NCBI RefSeq assembly: GCF_002086275.1
Contig: NZ_MVHT01000065.1
Span: 1-37,913 of the forward strand
Source of the DNA: Mycobacterium intermedium
GTDB lineage: Bacteria; Actinomycetota; Actinomycetes; Mycobacteriales; Mycobacteriaceae
Direction: 5' to 3'
Length of the DNA: 37,913 nt
Under the pieces are notes generated by a model, which saw nothing but the letters and a program-made list of their open reading frames with translations, ran no database searches and was not told where the DNA came from. The translations under genes were made by a program, and so were the position numbers. This document shows, piece after piece, positions 10,901-18,286 of the stretch (positions within the stretch are counted from its first letter, which is position 1; the number at the start of each line of letters is the position of its first letter).

Positions 10901-13900
10901 CCAACGCCCACGTGCTGATCGAAGAGGCGCCCACGCCGGTGGGCAGCGCTGATGCTGCCGACGACGCTGTCCCGACCCCGCAGTCCGAGGCCGCGGGCGA
11001 ATCGTTCCATGTGCTGCCGTTGTCGGCGCGTTCACCGCAGGCACTGATCGGTTTGGCGCAGCGGTATGGGGACTGGCTGGACGCGCACCCCCAGGTGGAT
11101 ATCACCGACGTGTGCTTCACCGCCGGGGTGGGGCGTTCGCATTTCGAACACCGGGCCGCGTTGGTGGTGGATTCGGTGCGAAGCGCCCGCGACGAGTTGG
11201 GCGAGTTGGCGCAGAACCGGGTGCGCCCGGGTCTGTTGCGTGGTGAGTGCGGTGATCCGCCGACGACGGCGTGGTTGTTCACCGGCCAGGGCAGCCAGTA
11301 TCTGGGGATGGCGCGCGAACTGTTCGACGCCGAGCCGGTTTTCGCCGAAACCGTGCGGCGGTGCGCTGAGGCGGTCGACGGCATCCTGCCCCGTCCGCTG
11401 CTCGACGTGCTCTTGGCCACCGATCGGGAGAGCGCCGACACGTTGCGGCACACCTCGTTTGCCCAGCCGGCGCTGTTCGCCGTGGAGATGGGGCTGTCCC
11501 GGTTGTGGCAGTCGTGGGGCATTGAGCCCGATGTGGTGCTGGGTCACAGTGTGGGTCAGTACGCGGCGGCGTGTGTGGCCGAGGTGTTCAGCCTGGAAGA
11601 CGGTGCCCGGCTGATCGCCGAACGGGGTCGGTTGTTCGGCAGTCTGCCCGAAGGTGGCCGGATGGTGGCGGTGTTCGCCGACACCGGGCAGGTGGAGAGT
11701 GTCGCGGGGGAGTTCCCGCGGGTTTCGGTGGGGGCCTACAACGGCCCGAACACGGTGCTTTCGGGCCCGGGTGAGGATCTGGAGCAGATCGTGGCCCGCT
11801 TCACCGAGGAAGGGATTCGTTGTACCTGGCTGGACACCAGCCATGCGTTCCATTCGGAGTTGCTCGAGCCGGTACTCGGTGAGTTCGAGTCTTACGCAGC
11901 GCAATTGCACTTCGCCGCCCCGACGCTGCCGCTGGTGTGCAACCGCACCGGCGCGGTGCTCACCGGGGAGACCCCGCTGGATGCGCAGTATTGGCGACGG
12001 CATTCGCGTCAGCCGGTGCAGTTCGCCGAAAGTGTGCGCACGGTCGCGGGATTGGGCGCCACGGTGTTGATGGAGATCGGCCCGCAGCCGGTGTTGACGG
12101 CGGCGGCGGTGCAGGTGTGGCCGGAATCATCGGCCCCGCCCAAGGCGATCGTTTCCCTGCGTAAGGGCACCGATGCCCGCCGCCAGATCGCTGAAGCACT
12201 TGCCGCGGTATACGTGTCCGGGCACCGGCCGAAGTTCGCCGCGCTGCACCCGACTCCGGGACGGCGGCTGGAATTGCCGACCTATCCCTTCCAGCGCCGC
12301 CAGTTCTGGCCCAAGACCTCCGGTGTGGTGGGTGTCGAAGCCGGAAGTGTTGCGGTGTCGGGGATTTTGGGCAGCGCCAAAGACCTTGCCTCCGGTGATG
12401 CGGTCTACACCAGTCGGCTTTCGGTCAAGACCCAGCCGTGGCTGGCCCATCACGTCATCTACGGCACCGTCGTGGTTCCCGGCGCGACATATGCCGCGAT
12501 GGCTCTTGCCGCCGTCGGAGCGCCCGCACGGGTGCAGGACGTGTTCTTCTACGAGCCGATCATCCTGGGCGAGAAGACGTCCCGCGAGGTGCAGCTCACG
12601 GTGCATCCGCTCGACGATGGCGGTGGGGCGAGTTTCAAGGTGCACAGCCGCCCCTACGGCGTGCGCGATGCCGAATGGTCGCTGAACGCCGATGGCACCG
12701 TGCTCACCGGTGTCGACGAAACACCCTCGCAGGCAGGCGATTCGGTGGAGGCCGTCGCCGAGCGGTTGAACCGCACCCGCCCGCAGCAGCTGTTCGAGAC
12801 GTTCTCCGACATGGAGTTGTCCTGGGGCCCCACCTGGTCGGGCTGCCTGAAATCGCTGTGGGTCGGTGAGGGTGAGGCCCTCGGCGACGTCGTCGTCGGT
12901 GACGAACTGAACCAGCATCTGGGCAGCGAGCCGATCCATCCGGTGTTGCTGGACCTGTGCACCGGCGTGGCTTTCCCGGCCTTCCCCGCCCTGCTGGCCG
13001 CCGAGCACGGGGTGTCAGATCTGTTCTTGCCGCTGCGGTATGGGCGGGTGACGCTGCGCGGCAAGATTCCGAGTCGCTTCTACTGCCACGCCCGCTGGCA
13101 CACCAGCGCACTGGACGCCGAAACCCAGGTCTTCGATCTCGATTTCATCGACCGCGACGGCAAACACCTGGGCGGGATCAGCGAGTTCACCGTCAAACGC
13201 GCCCCGCGCGAGGCGTTGTTGCGCGGTCTGGGCGGGGATACCACCCGACTGCTCTACACGCTGGGCTGGCACGAGATCCCGCCACCGGCATCTGACGATG
13301 CCGCGCAGGACGTGCGTGGCACGTGGTTGATCGCCGGATACGACGAGCTGGCCGCCGAACTGCCCAATTCCATTGGGGTCGAGGTCAGTGCGACAGCGCA
13401 GCAGTGGCGTGAGCTGTTCGATCAAGCCCAGCAGGACGCCAGGCCGATCTCCGGGGTGCTGTGGCGCGCCCGGGCGGGTGCGGCGGAGTCCAGCACCGAA
13501 TTCGCCGCGCGGCTAGATGCTGAGCTCGACAATCTGCTGCGCGCTGTGCAGACGCTGCTGGGCGAAGAGACGCTGAAACTGCCTGGCGGACTGTGGATCA
13601 TCACCGAACGTGCGGTGGCGACCGAGTCCGGTGAGCAGGTCGACCCGGTCCAGGCCGCGCTGTGGGGCCTGGGGCGCACCATCATCGCCGAACAACCCAC
13701 CCTGCGGTGCCGACTGGTCGACCACGACGGAGCCGACGATGGCGTGGCGTCGCTGGTCCGGCTGCTCGCGGCACCCACCGAGGAACCCGAACTGGCGCTG
13801 CGGCAAGGGAAATTCCTGGTGTCACGGCTGCTGCCGTGGTCGCGCAGCGGGCTGTTGGCCCTCCCGCGCGCTGATGACTACATCCTGGCCCCCACCCAAC

Positions 13901-16002
13901 GCGGCGCCATCGACAACCTGCGGCTGACCGAATTGGTCCTGCCCCCGCCCCCGGCGGGTGAAGTCCAGGTCCGGGTCGAGGCCGCCGGCCTGAACTTCCG
14001 CGATGTGCTCAACGTCCTGGGCCTCTACCCGGGTGACCCAGGCCCGATCGGCGGCGACTTGTGCGGTGTCGTCGCCGCACTGGGGGAGGGCGTCACCGAC
14101 TACGAAATCGGCCAACGCGTCTTCGGGTTCATGCCCGGTGCCTTCGCCAGCCGGGTGAATGTGCCCGCACAATTGCTGGCCCCGGTTCCCAAAGGCATGG
14201 GGCCGGTGGCCGCGGCCAGCGTCCCCGCTGCGGCGCTGACGGCGCGGTTGGCATTCGACTGGGCCAAGGTGGCACCCGGTGACCGGGTGCTGGTGCATGC
14301 CGCCAGCGGTGGTGTGGGCCTGGCTGCGGTCGAGATGGCCCGGCAACGCGGGGCCGAAGTCTTCGCCACCGCGAGCCACTACAAGCGCGACACCCTGCGC
14401 AGGATGGGCGTCAAGTACGTCTATGACTCACGCAGTACCGATTTCGCCGATCAGATCCTGGCCGACACCGACGGTGCCGGCGTGGACGTGGTGCTCAACA
14501 GCCTGACCAACGAGGGCTTCGTCGCCGCGACCGTGCGCGCGACCGCCCAGGGTGGGCGTTTCGCCGAGATCGCCAAGCGTGACATCTGGACACCTGAGCA
14601 GATGGCCGAGATCCGTCCCGACATCGACTACGAGATCGTGGCGTTGGACGGAACCATCGTCGCCGACCCCGAACGCATCCGGCGACTGCTGGCCGAGGTG
14701 TCCGACGGGTTGGCCAACGGCGAAATCTCGCCGGTGCCTTCGGAGATCTACCCGCTGACCGAAGCCAAGACGGCGTTCCGGCGCATGCAGCAGGCCCGCC
14801 ACATCGGCAAGATTGTGGTGCAGATGCCCACCCCGCTGGCCCCGCGCGGCGACCGCAGCTATCTGGTCACCGGCGGGCTGGGCGCCCTCGGCTTGCACAC
14901 CGCCGCCTATCTGGCCCAACACGGGGCCGGTGACATCGTGTTGACCAGCCGGCGGGCGCCCGACGCCGAGGCGCAACGGGCCATCGCGGCCATCACCGAG
15001 CGATTCCACTGCCGCATCCACACCTTCACCGCCGACGTGGGTGATGAAGCCGAGGTTGCCGAGCTGCTCGAGCGCATCCGCGCGGAGTTGCCGCCGCTGG
15101 CGGGGGTGGCCCATCTGGCCGGGGTGCTCGACGACGGGTTGTTGCCGCAGCTGACCCCGGAGCGGTTCCGCACCACGTTGGCGCCCAAAGCGTTCGGGGC
15201 CTGCCATCTGCACCGGTTGACCGAGGACGACGACCTGGAGTTCTTCATCGTCTTCTCCTCGATCTCGGCCGTTCTGGGTTCACCCGGGCAGGCGAACTAC
15301 GCCACCGCCAACGCAATGTTGGACGGGCTGGTCGCTTGGCGTAGGGCCCAAGGCCTGCCCGCGACCGGGGTCAACTACGGTCCCTGGGCCAAGGGCGGCA
15401 TGGCCACCTCGCACGCCGCGCAAGCCAATCTTGGTGCCCAAGGCCTGATTTCGCTGGATCCCGGCGCCGCGCTCAACGCACTGGGCGAGGTCATCGGCCA
15501 CGGAACGGGGCAAGCGACGGTTCTGAAAGCGAACTGGCAGCGTACCGCCAAGGTGCTGGGCGCCTCGCGCCCACCGATTCTTGACCACGTGCTGCCCAGC
15601 GCTGCCACGACCACACCCGGCGACAGCGAGCTGCTGCGCCAACTCCACGAAATTCCCGAAGCCCAACGCGCCGACTTCATCACCGAATTCCTGCAACGCG
15701 AGGTGCAGCAATTCCTGCGGCTGGCCCAACCCCCCGCCGCAACCAGCAGGTTCCTCGATCTCGGCACCGACTCGCTGATGGCCGTCGAACTCCGCAACCG
15801 GCTCTACAACCAATTCGGCGGCGCATTCACCATCAGCGCCACCGCGGTATTCGACTACCCGACCATCAGGTCGTTGGCGGAATACCTCGCCGAGCAGTTG
15901 CCTGAGGTGGATGCGGCGTCAGGTGCAGCGCCGGCAGCGGTCCCTGCGTCGGACGCGGAATCCGACGACGCGCCCGCTGCCGACGCACCCGATACGGCCT
16001 AG
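4981..16002 (+). CDS. Bimodular type I polyketide synthase (KS-AT-KR-ACP-KS-AT-DH-ER-KR-ACP)
   Basis: A 3673-residue modular PKS. ATG 4981 is preferred (GAGG 8 nt upstream) over an in-frame TTG at 4936. Module 1: KS about 13-440 (Cys184, His319, His359), AT about 545-840 (GHSVGQ, Ser638; HAFH), KR about 1180-1390 (TGGLGAVG, Tyr1328, Asn1332) and ACP about 1460-1535 (Ser1495). Module 2: KS about 1558-1982 (Cys1729, His1864, His1904), AT about 2097-2390 (Ser2190; HAFH), DH about 2457-2750 (HX3GX4P His2491; Asp2658), ER about 2973-3280 (HAASGGVG), KR about 3290-3520 (Tyr3440) and ACP about 3553-3640 (Ser3598). HAFH in both ATs predicts malonyl-CoA. KR1 lacks LDD and has a Trp before the active site (A-type); KR2 has LDD and Pro (B-type). 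There is no loading domain and no thioesterase, so a starter comes in trans and release probably needs PapA. The Ala/Pro/Asp-rich tail is a likely disordered docking region. Confidence 0.97.
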   Translation: MASVVDPVGPTSGFAIVGYAVRMPGAADAEQFWDVLRAGRDAISEVPSDRWDVEAFFDPDPDAPGKMATRRAGFLDDVVGFDAPFFGLSAREVNLMDPQHRLLLETAWQALEHAGTAPMSLANSNTGVFVGLSTHDYLGMASDELTYPEIEAYMAIGTAAAAAAGRISYRLGLQGPAVTVDTACSSSLVAIHQACQALRLGECDLALAGGANALISPATMITFSHAHMLAPDGRCKTFDAAADGYVRGEGCGVLVVKRLEDALRDGDRIRAVIRGSAVNQDGASGGLTVPNGVAQQRVIAEALARAGVEPGEVGYLEAHGTGTSLGDPIEVQAAGAVLGAGREAGDPLLIGSVKTNIGHLEAAAGVAGVVKVILALEHEELPKHLNFRTPSPHIPWDRLPVRVVKEATAWARNGRPRIAGISSFGFSGTNAHIIVEEAPAPVEPAVAPAPVPVERGGRFSVLPLSARSPVALVALADRYRNWLSAHPDAALSDVCFTAGVGRSHFEHRAALVVNSTEGAGELLAALADDRPAPGLVRGECADTPKTAWLFPGQGSQFAGMARELFDTEPVFADTMRRCADVVAEVLEKPLLDVIFDPNGEDTLRQTAYAQPALFAVEMGLARLWQSWGFEPDVVLGHSVGQYSAACVAGVFSLEDGALLLAQRGRLFGALPAGGRMVAVFAAAERVEGFIDEYPSLSVAAYNGANTVLSGPGQDLDPVVATLVADGVRCDWLDTSHAFHSALLDPALDEFEAYASQFDYKPPQRILVCNRTGSALGRSVTLDAAYWRRHARQPIEFAKSVATLAELGCAALLEVGPQPILSAAALRAWPDPATAPRAIASMRKNVADRRQITEAVANAYVAGHLPDFAALRHGPVRKLDLPTYPFQHRHYWFRDKRTPPKNTGAASTETIRLIEDGRVAELAALLDGGSGDQQTTEVLTKLVAQHNQQRGARSVTDARYEIRWEKAAGAGTQATDEASWLLIGDDTDAVAPLKEALTAHGHQYQIIAPAVSAADEDRLEAVLRAAAAAEPTPRILYLTALDDPAPSMRSLLRMQHRVIGGVKHLFRAAVAAQAHLPVWLTTRGGQRVTAVDTVSPVQSCLWGFGRAAALEHPQLWGGLVDLSEGDADEWSRLIEHLVATSPGSVVKEDQIALRDHAVYVPRLTRRAAQPNPTPLKLRDDATYLVTGGLGAVGLEIAGYLAVHGARHVVLTSRRSPSEAIQRRLDALSGDSGCEFRVVTADVANPHDVARLLATVDSELPPLVGVVHAAGEMGTTPLHDLDDAELERVFNGKVWGAWHLSEATADLKLDFFLSTSSIASVWGSFGQTAYAAANAFLDGLAWRLREQGVAGISVNFGPWLAGMADENARAALDKRGVRTLPPADALAGMADVIAASAANGAANGVVARIDWARFLPIYQQTGRRAFLAELEREVPELVSTATSSGPTRLVEQLTAAPVQRRKKMIVEHLREVVAEVTKIDAAEIREEAGFFDLGMDSLMAVELRRRVEHAVGKALPATLAMDHPRLVDVADYLLDEVLGLSAPAPAAAARAASSGSPADEPIAIISVACRFPGSPDPDGYWDLLSGAVDAIREIPDDRFDIDEFYDPDPETPGKIYSRNGGYLEGIDGFDPEFFGISPREAVWMDPQQRLMLEIVWEGLERAGYSPAALRGSQSGIFVGVAANEYSHLLSADSVDSIEAHFITGNALNAIAGRVAFALGLEGPAVAVDTACSSSLVAVHQACQALHSGDCDLALAGGVNVLLSPASIVAASRARMLSPDGRCKTFDAAADGYVRSEGCGILVLKRLSDAVRDGDQIRAVIRGTAVNQDGASSGLTVPNGGAQQRLISAALDRAGLSGADVDYLEAHGTGTALGDPIEVQAAAAVYGAGRDPNRPLLLGSVKTNIGHLESAAGVAGLIKVVLSLQHEVLPQNLHFQTPSPHIPWDSLPVRVVDQPIPWHADGRPRRAGVSSFGFTGTNAHVLIEEAPTPVGSADAADDAVPTPQSEAAGESFHVLPLSARSPQALIGLAQRYGDWLDAHPQVDITDVCFTAGVGRSHFEHRAALVVDSVRSARDELGELAQNRVRPGLLRGECGDPPTTAWLFTGQGSQYLGMARELFDAEPVFAETVRRCAEAVDGILPRPLLDVLLATDRESADTLRHTSFAQPALFAVEMGLSRLWQSWGIEPDVVLGHSVGQYAAACVAEVFSLEDGARLIAERGRLFGSLPEGGRMVAVFADTGQVESVAGEFPRVSVGAYNGPNTVLSGPGEDLEQIVARFTEEGIRCTWLDTSHAFHSELLEPVLGEFESYAAQLHFAAPTLPLVCNRTGAVLTGETPLDAQYWRRHSRQPVQFAESVRTVAGLGATVLMEIGPQPVLTAAAVQVWPESSAPPKAIVSLRKGTDARRQIAEALAAVYVSGHRPKFAALHPTPGRRLELPTYPFQRRQFWPKTSGVVGVEAGSVAVSGILGSAKDLASGDAVYTSRLSVKTQPWLAHHVIYGTVVVPGATYAAMALAAVGAPARVQDVFFYEPIILGEKTSREVQLTVHPLDDGGGASFKVHSRPYGVRDAEWSLNADGTVLTGVDETPSQAGDSVEAVAERLNRTRPQQLFETFSDMELSWGPTWSGCLKSLWVGEGEALGDVVVGDELNQHLGSEPIHPVLLDLCTGVAFPAFPALLAAEHGVSDLFLPLRYGRVTLRGKIPSRFYCHARWHTSALDAETQVFDLDFIDRDGKHLGGISEFTVKRAPREALLRGLGGDTTRLLYTLGWHEIPPPASDDAAQDVRGTWLIAGYDELAAELPNSIGVEVSATAQQWRELFDQAQQDARPISGVLWRARAGAAESSTEFAARLDAELDNLLRAVQTLLGEETLKLPGGLWIITERAVATESGEQVDPVQAALWGLGRTIIAEQPTLRCRLVDHDGADDGVASLVRLLAAPTEEPELALRQGKFLVSRLLPWSRSGLLALPRADDYILAPTQRGAIDNLRLTELVLPPPPAGEVQVRVEAAGLNFRDVLNVLGLYPGDPGPIGGDLCGVVAALGEGVTDYEIGQRVFGFMPGAFASRVNVPAQLLAPVPKGMGPVAAASVPAAALTARLAFDWAKVAPGDRVLVHAASGGVGLAAVEMARQRGAEVFATASHYKRDTLRRMGVKYVYDSRSTDFADQILADTDGAGVDVVLNSLTNEGFVAATVRATAQGGRFAEIAKRDIWTPEQMAEIRPDIDYEIVALDGTIVADPERIRRLLAEVSDGLANGEISPVPSEIYPLTEAKTAFRRMQQARHIGKIVVQMPTPLAPRGDRSYLVTGGLGALGLHTAAYLAQHGAGDIVLTSRRAPDAEAQRAIAAITERFHCRIHTFTADVGDEAEVAELLERIRAELPPLAGVAHLAGVLDDGLLPQLTPERFRTTLAPKAFGACHLHRLTEDDDLEFFIVFSSISAVLGSPGQANYATANAMLDGLVAWRRAQGLPATGVNYGPWAKGGMATSHAAQANLGAQGLISLDPGAALNALGEVIGHGTGQATVLKANWQRTAKVLGASRPPILDHVLPSAATTTPGDSELLRQLHEIPEAQRADFITEFLQREVQQFLRLAQPPAATSRFLDLGTDSLMAVELRNRLYNQFGGAFTISATAVFDYPTIRSLAEYLAEQLPEVDAASGAAPAAVPASDAESDDAPAADAPDTA
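6340..7660 (+). repeat. AT1 and KS-AT linker of the PKS, long homologous copy 1
   Basis: This segment and 11000-12310 encode near-parallel proteins (for example LPLSARSP, DVCFTAGVGRSHFEHRAALVV, LWQSWG, GRLFG). They keep long near-identical DNA stretches, including 6464-6512 against 11114-11162, which differ at only a few third-codon positions. It reflects module duplication with possible later gene conversion. Ends are approximate. Confidence 0.6.
11000..12310 (+). repeat. AT2 and KS-AT linker of the PKS, long homologous copy 2
   Basis: Partner of the 6340-7660 copy. Both ATs share GHSVGQY, SLEDGA and SHAFHS, so they should choose the same extender unit. High DNA identity over hundreds of bases makes this a candidate site for recombination and for short-read misassembly. 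Ends are approximate. Confidence 0.6.
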
Positions 16003-16014
16003 TGCCGCAACGGA

Positions 16015-17121
16015 TCAGATCCGCACGAGGTCGTAGCTACCGACATTGTCGGCGAGCAGCCGCAGGTGGTCCTGGGTGGAACCCAAGGTGTGCTCGATCG
16101 CGGTCAGTCGCGCCGCGTAGTGGCTGATCGGGTACTCCGCGGTCACGCCGATCCCACCGTGCAGCTGGATCGCTTCCTGGGCGATGTGCCGACCCGACCG
16201 GCCTGTCTGTAGCTTGGCCCGCGATGCGACCACTGGGTCGAGGTTGCCGTCGGCGATCGACATGGCCGCGTAGAGGTTCATGCTGCGCGCCAGCTCCAGC
16301 GAGACGTACATGTCGGCGGCCCGCTGGGTAAGGGCTTGAAACTTGTTGAGCGTGACCCCAAACTGCTTGCGCGTCTTGAGGTAATCCGTGGTCAGGCGCA
16401 ACGCCTCCTCCATCGCGCCCAGCGCTTCGGAGCACAGGGCGGATTGAATGCGCACGATGGCATTGCGGATGGCCGGTGACGCATCGACCACGTCTCCCAG
16501 CGGCTCGGCCGGTGTCTCGTTGAATTCGATCTGGGCGCCGCGTTGGCCGTCGAAGGTCCGGTAGGCGGTTCGGGTGGCGTTCGTGGCGTCGACCAGAAAC
16601 AGGCCGGTGCCGCCGTCCGGCAACGCGGCGCTGACCACCAGCGTGTCGGCGCTGTCACCGGCGAGCACCGGGTTCTTGCGGCCACTTAACGCCCACGAAT
16701 TACCTTGCTGAACAGCCTCGGTGGCGGTTACCGCGGTCGGCTGACGATGTCCCGGCTCGAGGTGCGCGAAGGCCAGCAGTCGTTCGCCGGCCGCGACCTC
16801 GTCGAGCAACGCGCGTTGTGCGTCCGAGCCGTGTTCGGCGATCAATGCACCCGGCCCAAGCGCGGCGTGCACGATGGGTTCAGGCGCCAACCGACGACCG
16901 ACTTCGGTGGACACCAGCATGATTTCGATCTGGCCTGCCTCGTCGGGGTCGAAGCCGAGACCGAGAATCCCGATGTCCGCCAATTGACTCCAGACGTCGC
17001 GGCTCCAGCCGAGTTCGGTGTCGATCACCTTGTTGCGGGTCTCCGCGTCGTAGGTGCGGGACAGTACTTCGCGGGTGGTGTCGCGCAGCAGGGTCTGCTC
17101 TTCGCTCAATTGAAAGTCCAT
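16015..17121 (-). CDS. Acyl-CoA dehydrogenase, small subunit type (FadE)
   Basis: 368 residues beginning MDFQLSEEQTLLRD, the usual N-terminus of acyl-CoA dehydrogenases. The C-terminal helical half contains SEALGAMEEAL, TRKQFGVTLNKFQALTQRAADMYV and QLHGGIGVTAEYPISHY, all family signatures. The enzyme would introduce an alpha,beta double bond into an acyl-CoA with FAD. It starts 7 nt after the stop of the second dehydrogenase gene with GAGG just before the ATG. Such adjacent non-identical pairs in mycobacteria usually form alpha2beta2 heterotetramers (FadE26/27, FadE28/29 type). It resembles the PimD-like small subunit. It converges with the PKS, leaving only 12 bp between stop codons. Whether it serves the PKS lipid or separate catabolism is not settled by sequence. 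Confidence 0.9.
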   Translation of the reverse strand: MDFQLSEEQTLLRDTTREVLSRTYDAETRNKVIDTELGWSRDVWSQLADIGILGLGFDPDEAGQIEIMLVSTEVGRRLAPEPIVHAALGPGALIAEHGSDAQRALLDEVAAGERLLAFAHLEPGHRQPTAVTATEAVQQGNSWALSGRKNPVLAGDSADTLVVSAALPDGGTGLFLVDATNATRTAYRTFDGQRGAQIEFNETPAEPLGDVVDASPAIRNAIVRIQSALCSEALGAMEEALRLTTDYLKTRKQFGVTLNKFQALTQRAADMYVSLELARSMNLYAAMSIADGNLDPVVASRAKLQTGRSGRHIAQEAIQLHGGIGVTAEYPISHYAARLTAIEHTLGSTQDHLRLLADNVGSYDLVRI

Positions 17122-17128
17122 GACAGCC

Positions 17129-18286
17129 TCACAATCCCAGAATCGTCGACGCGATGATGTTGCGCTGCACTTCGTTGCTGCCGCCGTAGATCGAGGTCTT
17201 GCGGTAGTTCAGGTAGTGCGGGGCGCTGGTTTGTGCCCAGTCCGGCGAGGCGATGTCGCCGGCATCGAACGGCAGCGCGTCCGCCCCGGCCACCTCCACG
17301 AGCAACTCGGTGGCGACCTGCTGCAGTTGACTGCCGCGAAGTTTGAGCACGGATGACGCCGGGTTGGGTTTGCCGCCCGAAGAGCTGGAAACCACCCGCG
17401 CCTGGGTGAGTTCCAAAGCCAGCACCTCGTTTTCGGCCTCGGCCAGTCGCGCGGCGAACAGCGGATCGTCGATCAGCCCGTTCTCGGTCGCGTGCCGCTT
17501 CACTTCGGCGAGCCGAACCTTGGTCCGCCCTACCTGCGCGATGCCGGTGCGTTCGTTGCCCAGTAGAAACTTTGCGTACGTCCAGCCCTGATTCTCTTGG
17601 CCGACAAGCTGATCGGCGGGCACCCGAACTTCGGAAAAGAACACCTCGTTGACTTCGCGGCCGCCGTCGATCGTCTTGATAGGCCGCAGGGTGATGCCCG
17701 GGGTGTTCATGTCGATCAACAGGAACGAGATGCCGGCCTGCTTCTTGGGCGCTTGCGGGTCGGTGCGTACCAGGCAGAAGATCCAGTCGGCGTACTGGCC
17801 CAGCGTCGTCCACGTCTTCTGTCCGTTGACGACATAGCTGTCACCGTCGCGGACGGCGGTGGTGCGCAGCGAGGCGAGGTCGGAGCCGGCCTCGGGTTCG
17901 GAAAAGCCCTGGCACCACCAGATGTCGAGGCTGGCCGTCGGCGGCAGGAAGCGTTGCTTGATCTCCTGTGAGCCGAATTCGGCAATGACCGGTCCCACCA
18001 TCTTGGTGTTGAAGTTCAGCGGCTCGGGAACACTCGCCAGCTGCATCTCGTCGGCCCAGATTTGGAACTGGGTAGGTGTCCAGTCCTTGCCGCCCCATTC
18101 CGTCGGCCAATTGGGGACCGCCAGCCCGTGCTCGTGCAGGATCTTGTGGTTCTCGACGATCTGCTCGCGGGTCAGGGAATCGCCCTCACGGACCAGGTCG
18201 CGGATTTCGGCGGGGATCTTGGTCGTGTAGAAAGTGCGAAGTTCGTCGCGGAACGCGGCTTCTTCGGGCGTGAGCGCTAGCTTCAT
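17129..18286 (-). CDS. Acyl-CoA dehydrogenase, large subunit type (FadE)
   Basis: 385 residues from ATG 18286, chosen because GGAGGAGG lies 6 nt upstream and the protein then begins MKLALTPEEAAFRDELR as the family does; an upstream extension to 18349 is not needed. Signatures in order: NWPTEWGGKDW, WCQGFSEPEAGSDLASLRT (flavin/substrate loop), GQKTWTTLGQYADW, GNERTGIAQVGR, and the C-terminal SIYGGSNEVQRNIIA. In classical dehydrogenases the catalytic glutamate sits in YEGT; here that position is glycine (YGGS, Gly368), a feature of paired large subunits whose catalytic base lies elsewhere. It looks like a PimC-like large subunit partnered with the downstream small subunit, co-transcribed and probably assembled together. 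Confidence 0.92.
   Translation of the reverse strand: MKLALTPEEAAFRDELRTFYTTKIPAEIRDLVREGDSLTREQIVENHKILHEHGLAVPNWPTEWGGKDWTPTQFQIWADEMQLASVPEPLNFNTKMVGPVIAEFGSQEIKQRFLPPTASLDIWWCQGFSEPEAGSDLASLRTTAVRDGDSYVVNGQKTWTTLGQYADWIFCLVRTDPQAPKKQAGISFLLIDMNTPGITLRPIKTIDGGREVNEVFFSEVRVPADQLVGQENQGWTYAKFLLGNERTGIAQVGRTKVRLAEVKRHATENGLIDDPLFAARLAEAENEVLALELTQARVVSSSSGGKPNPASSVLKLRGSQLQQVATELLVEVAGADALPFDAGDIASPDWAQTSAPHYLNYRKTSIYGGSNEVQRNIIASTILGL

Noticed and set aside
4891..11010. Three very long open frames (543-785 codons) on the minus strand opposite the PKS
   Set aside because: They are antisense shadows of a high-GC coding strand. They have Arg/His/Gln-rich low-complexity translations, no domains and no ribosome-binding sites.
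16011..16023. CGGATC-A-GATCCG palindrome between the convergent PKS and fadE stops as a terminator
   Set aside because: The loop would be too small for the full stem and the shortened stem is only 4 bp, with no U-tract.
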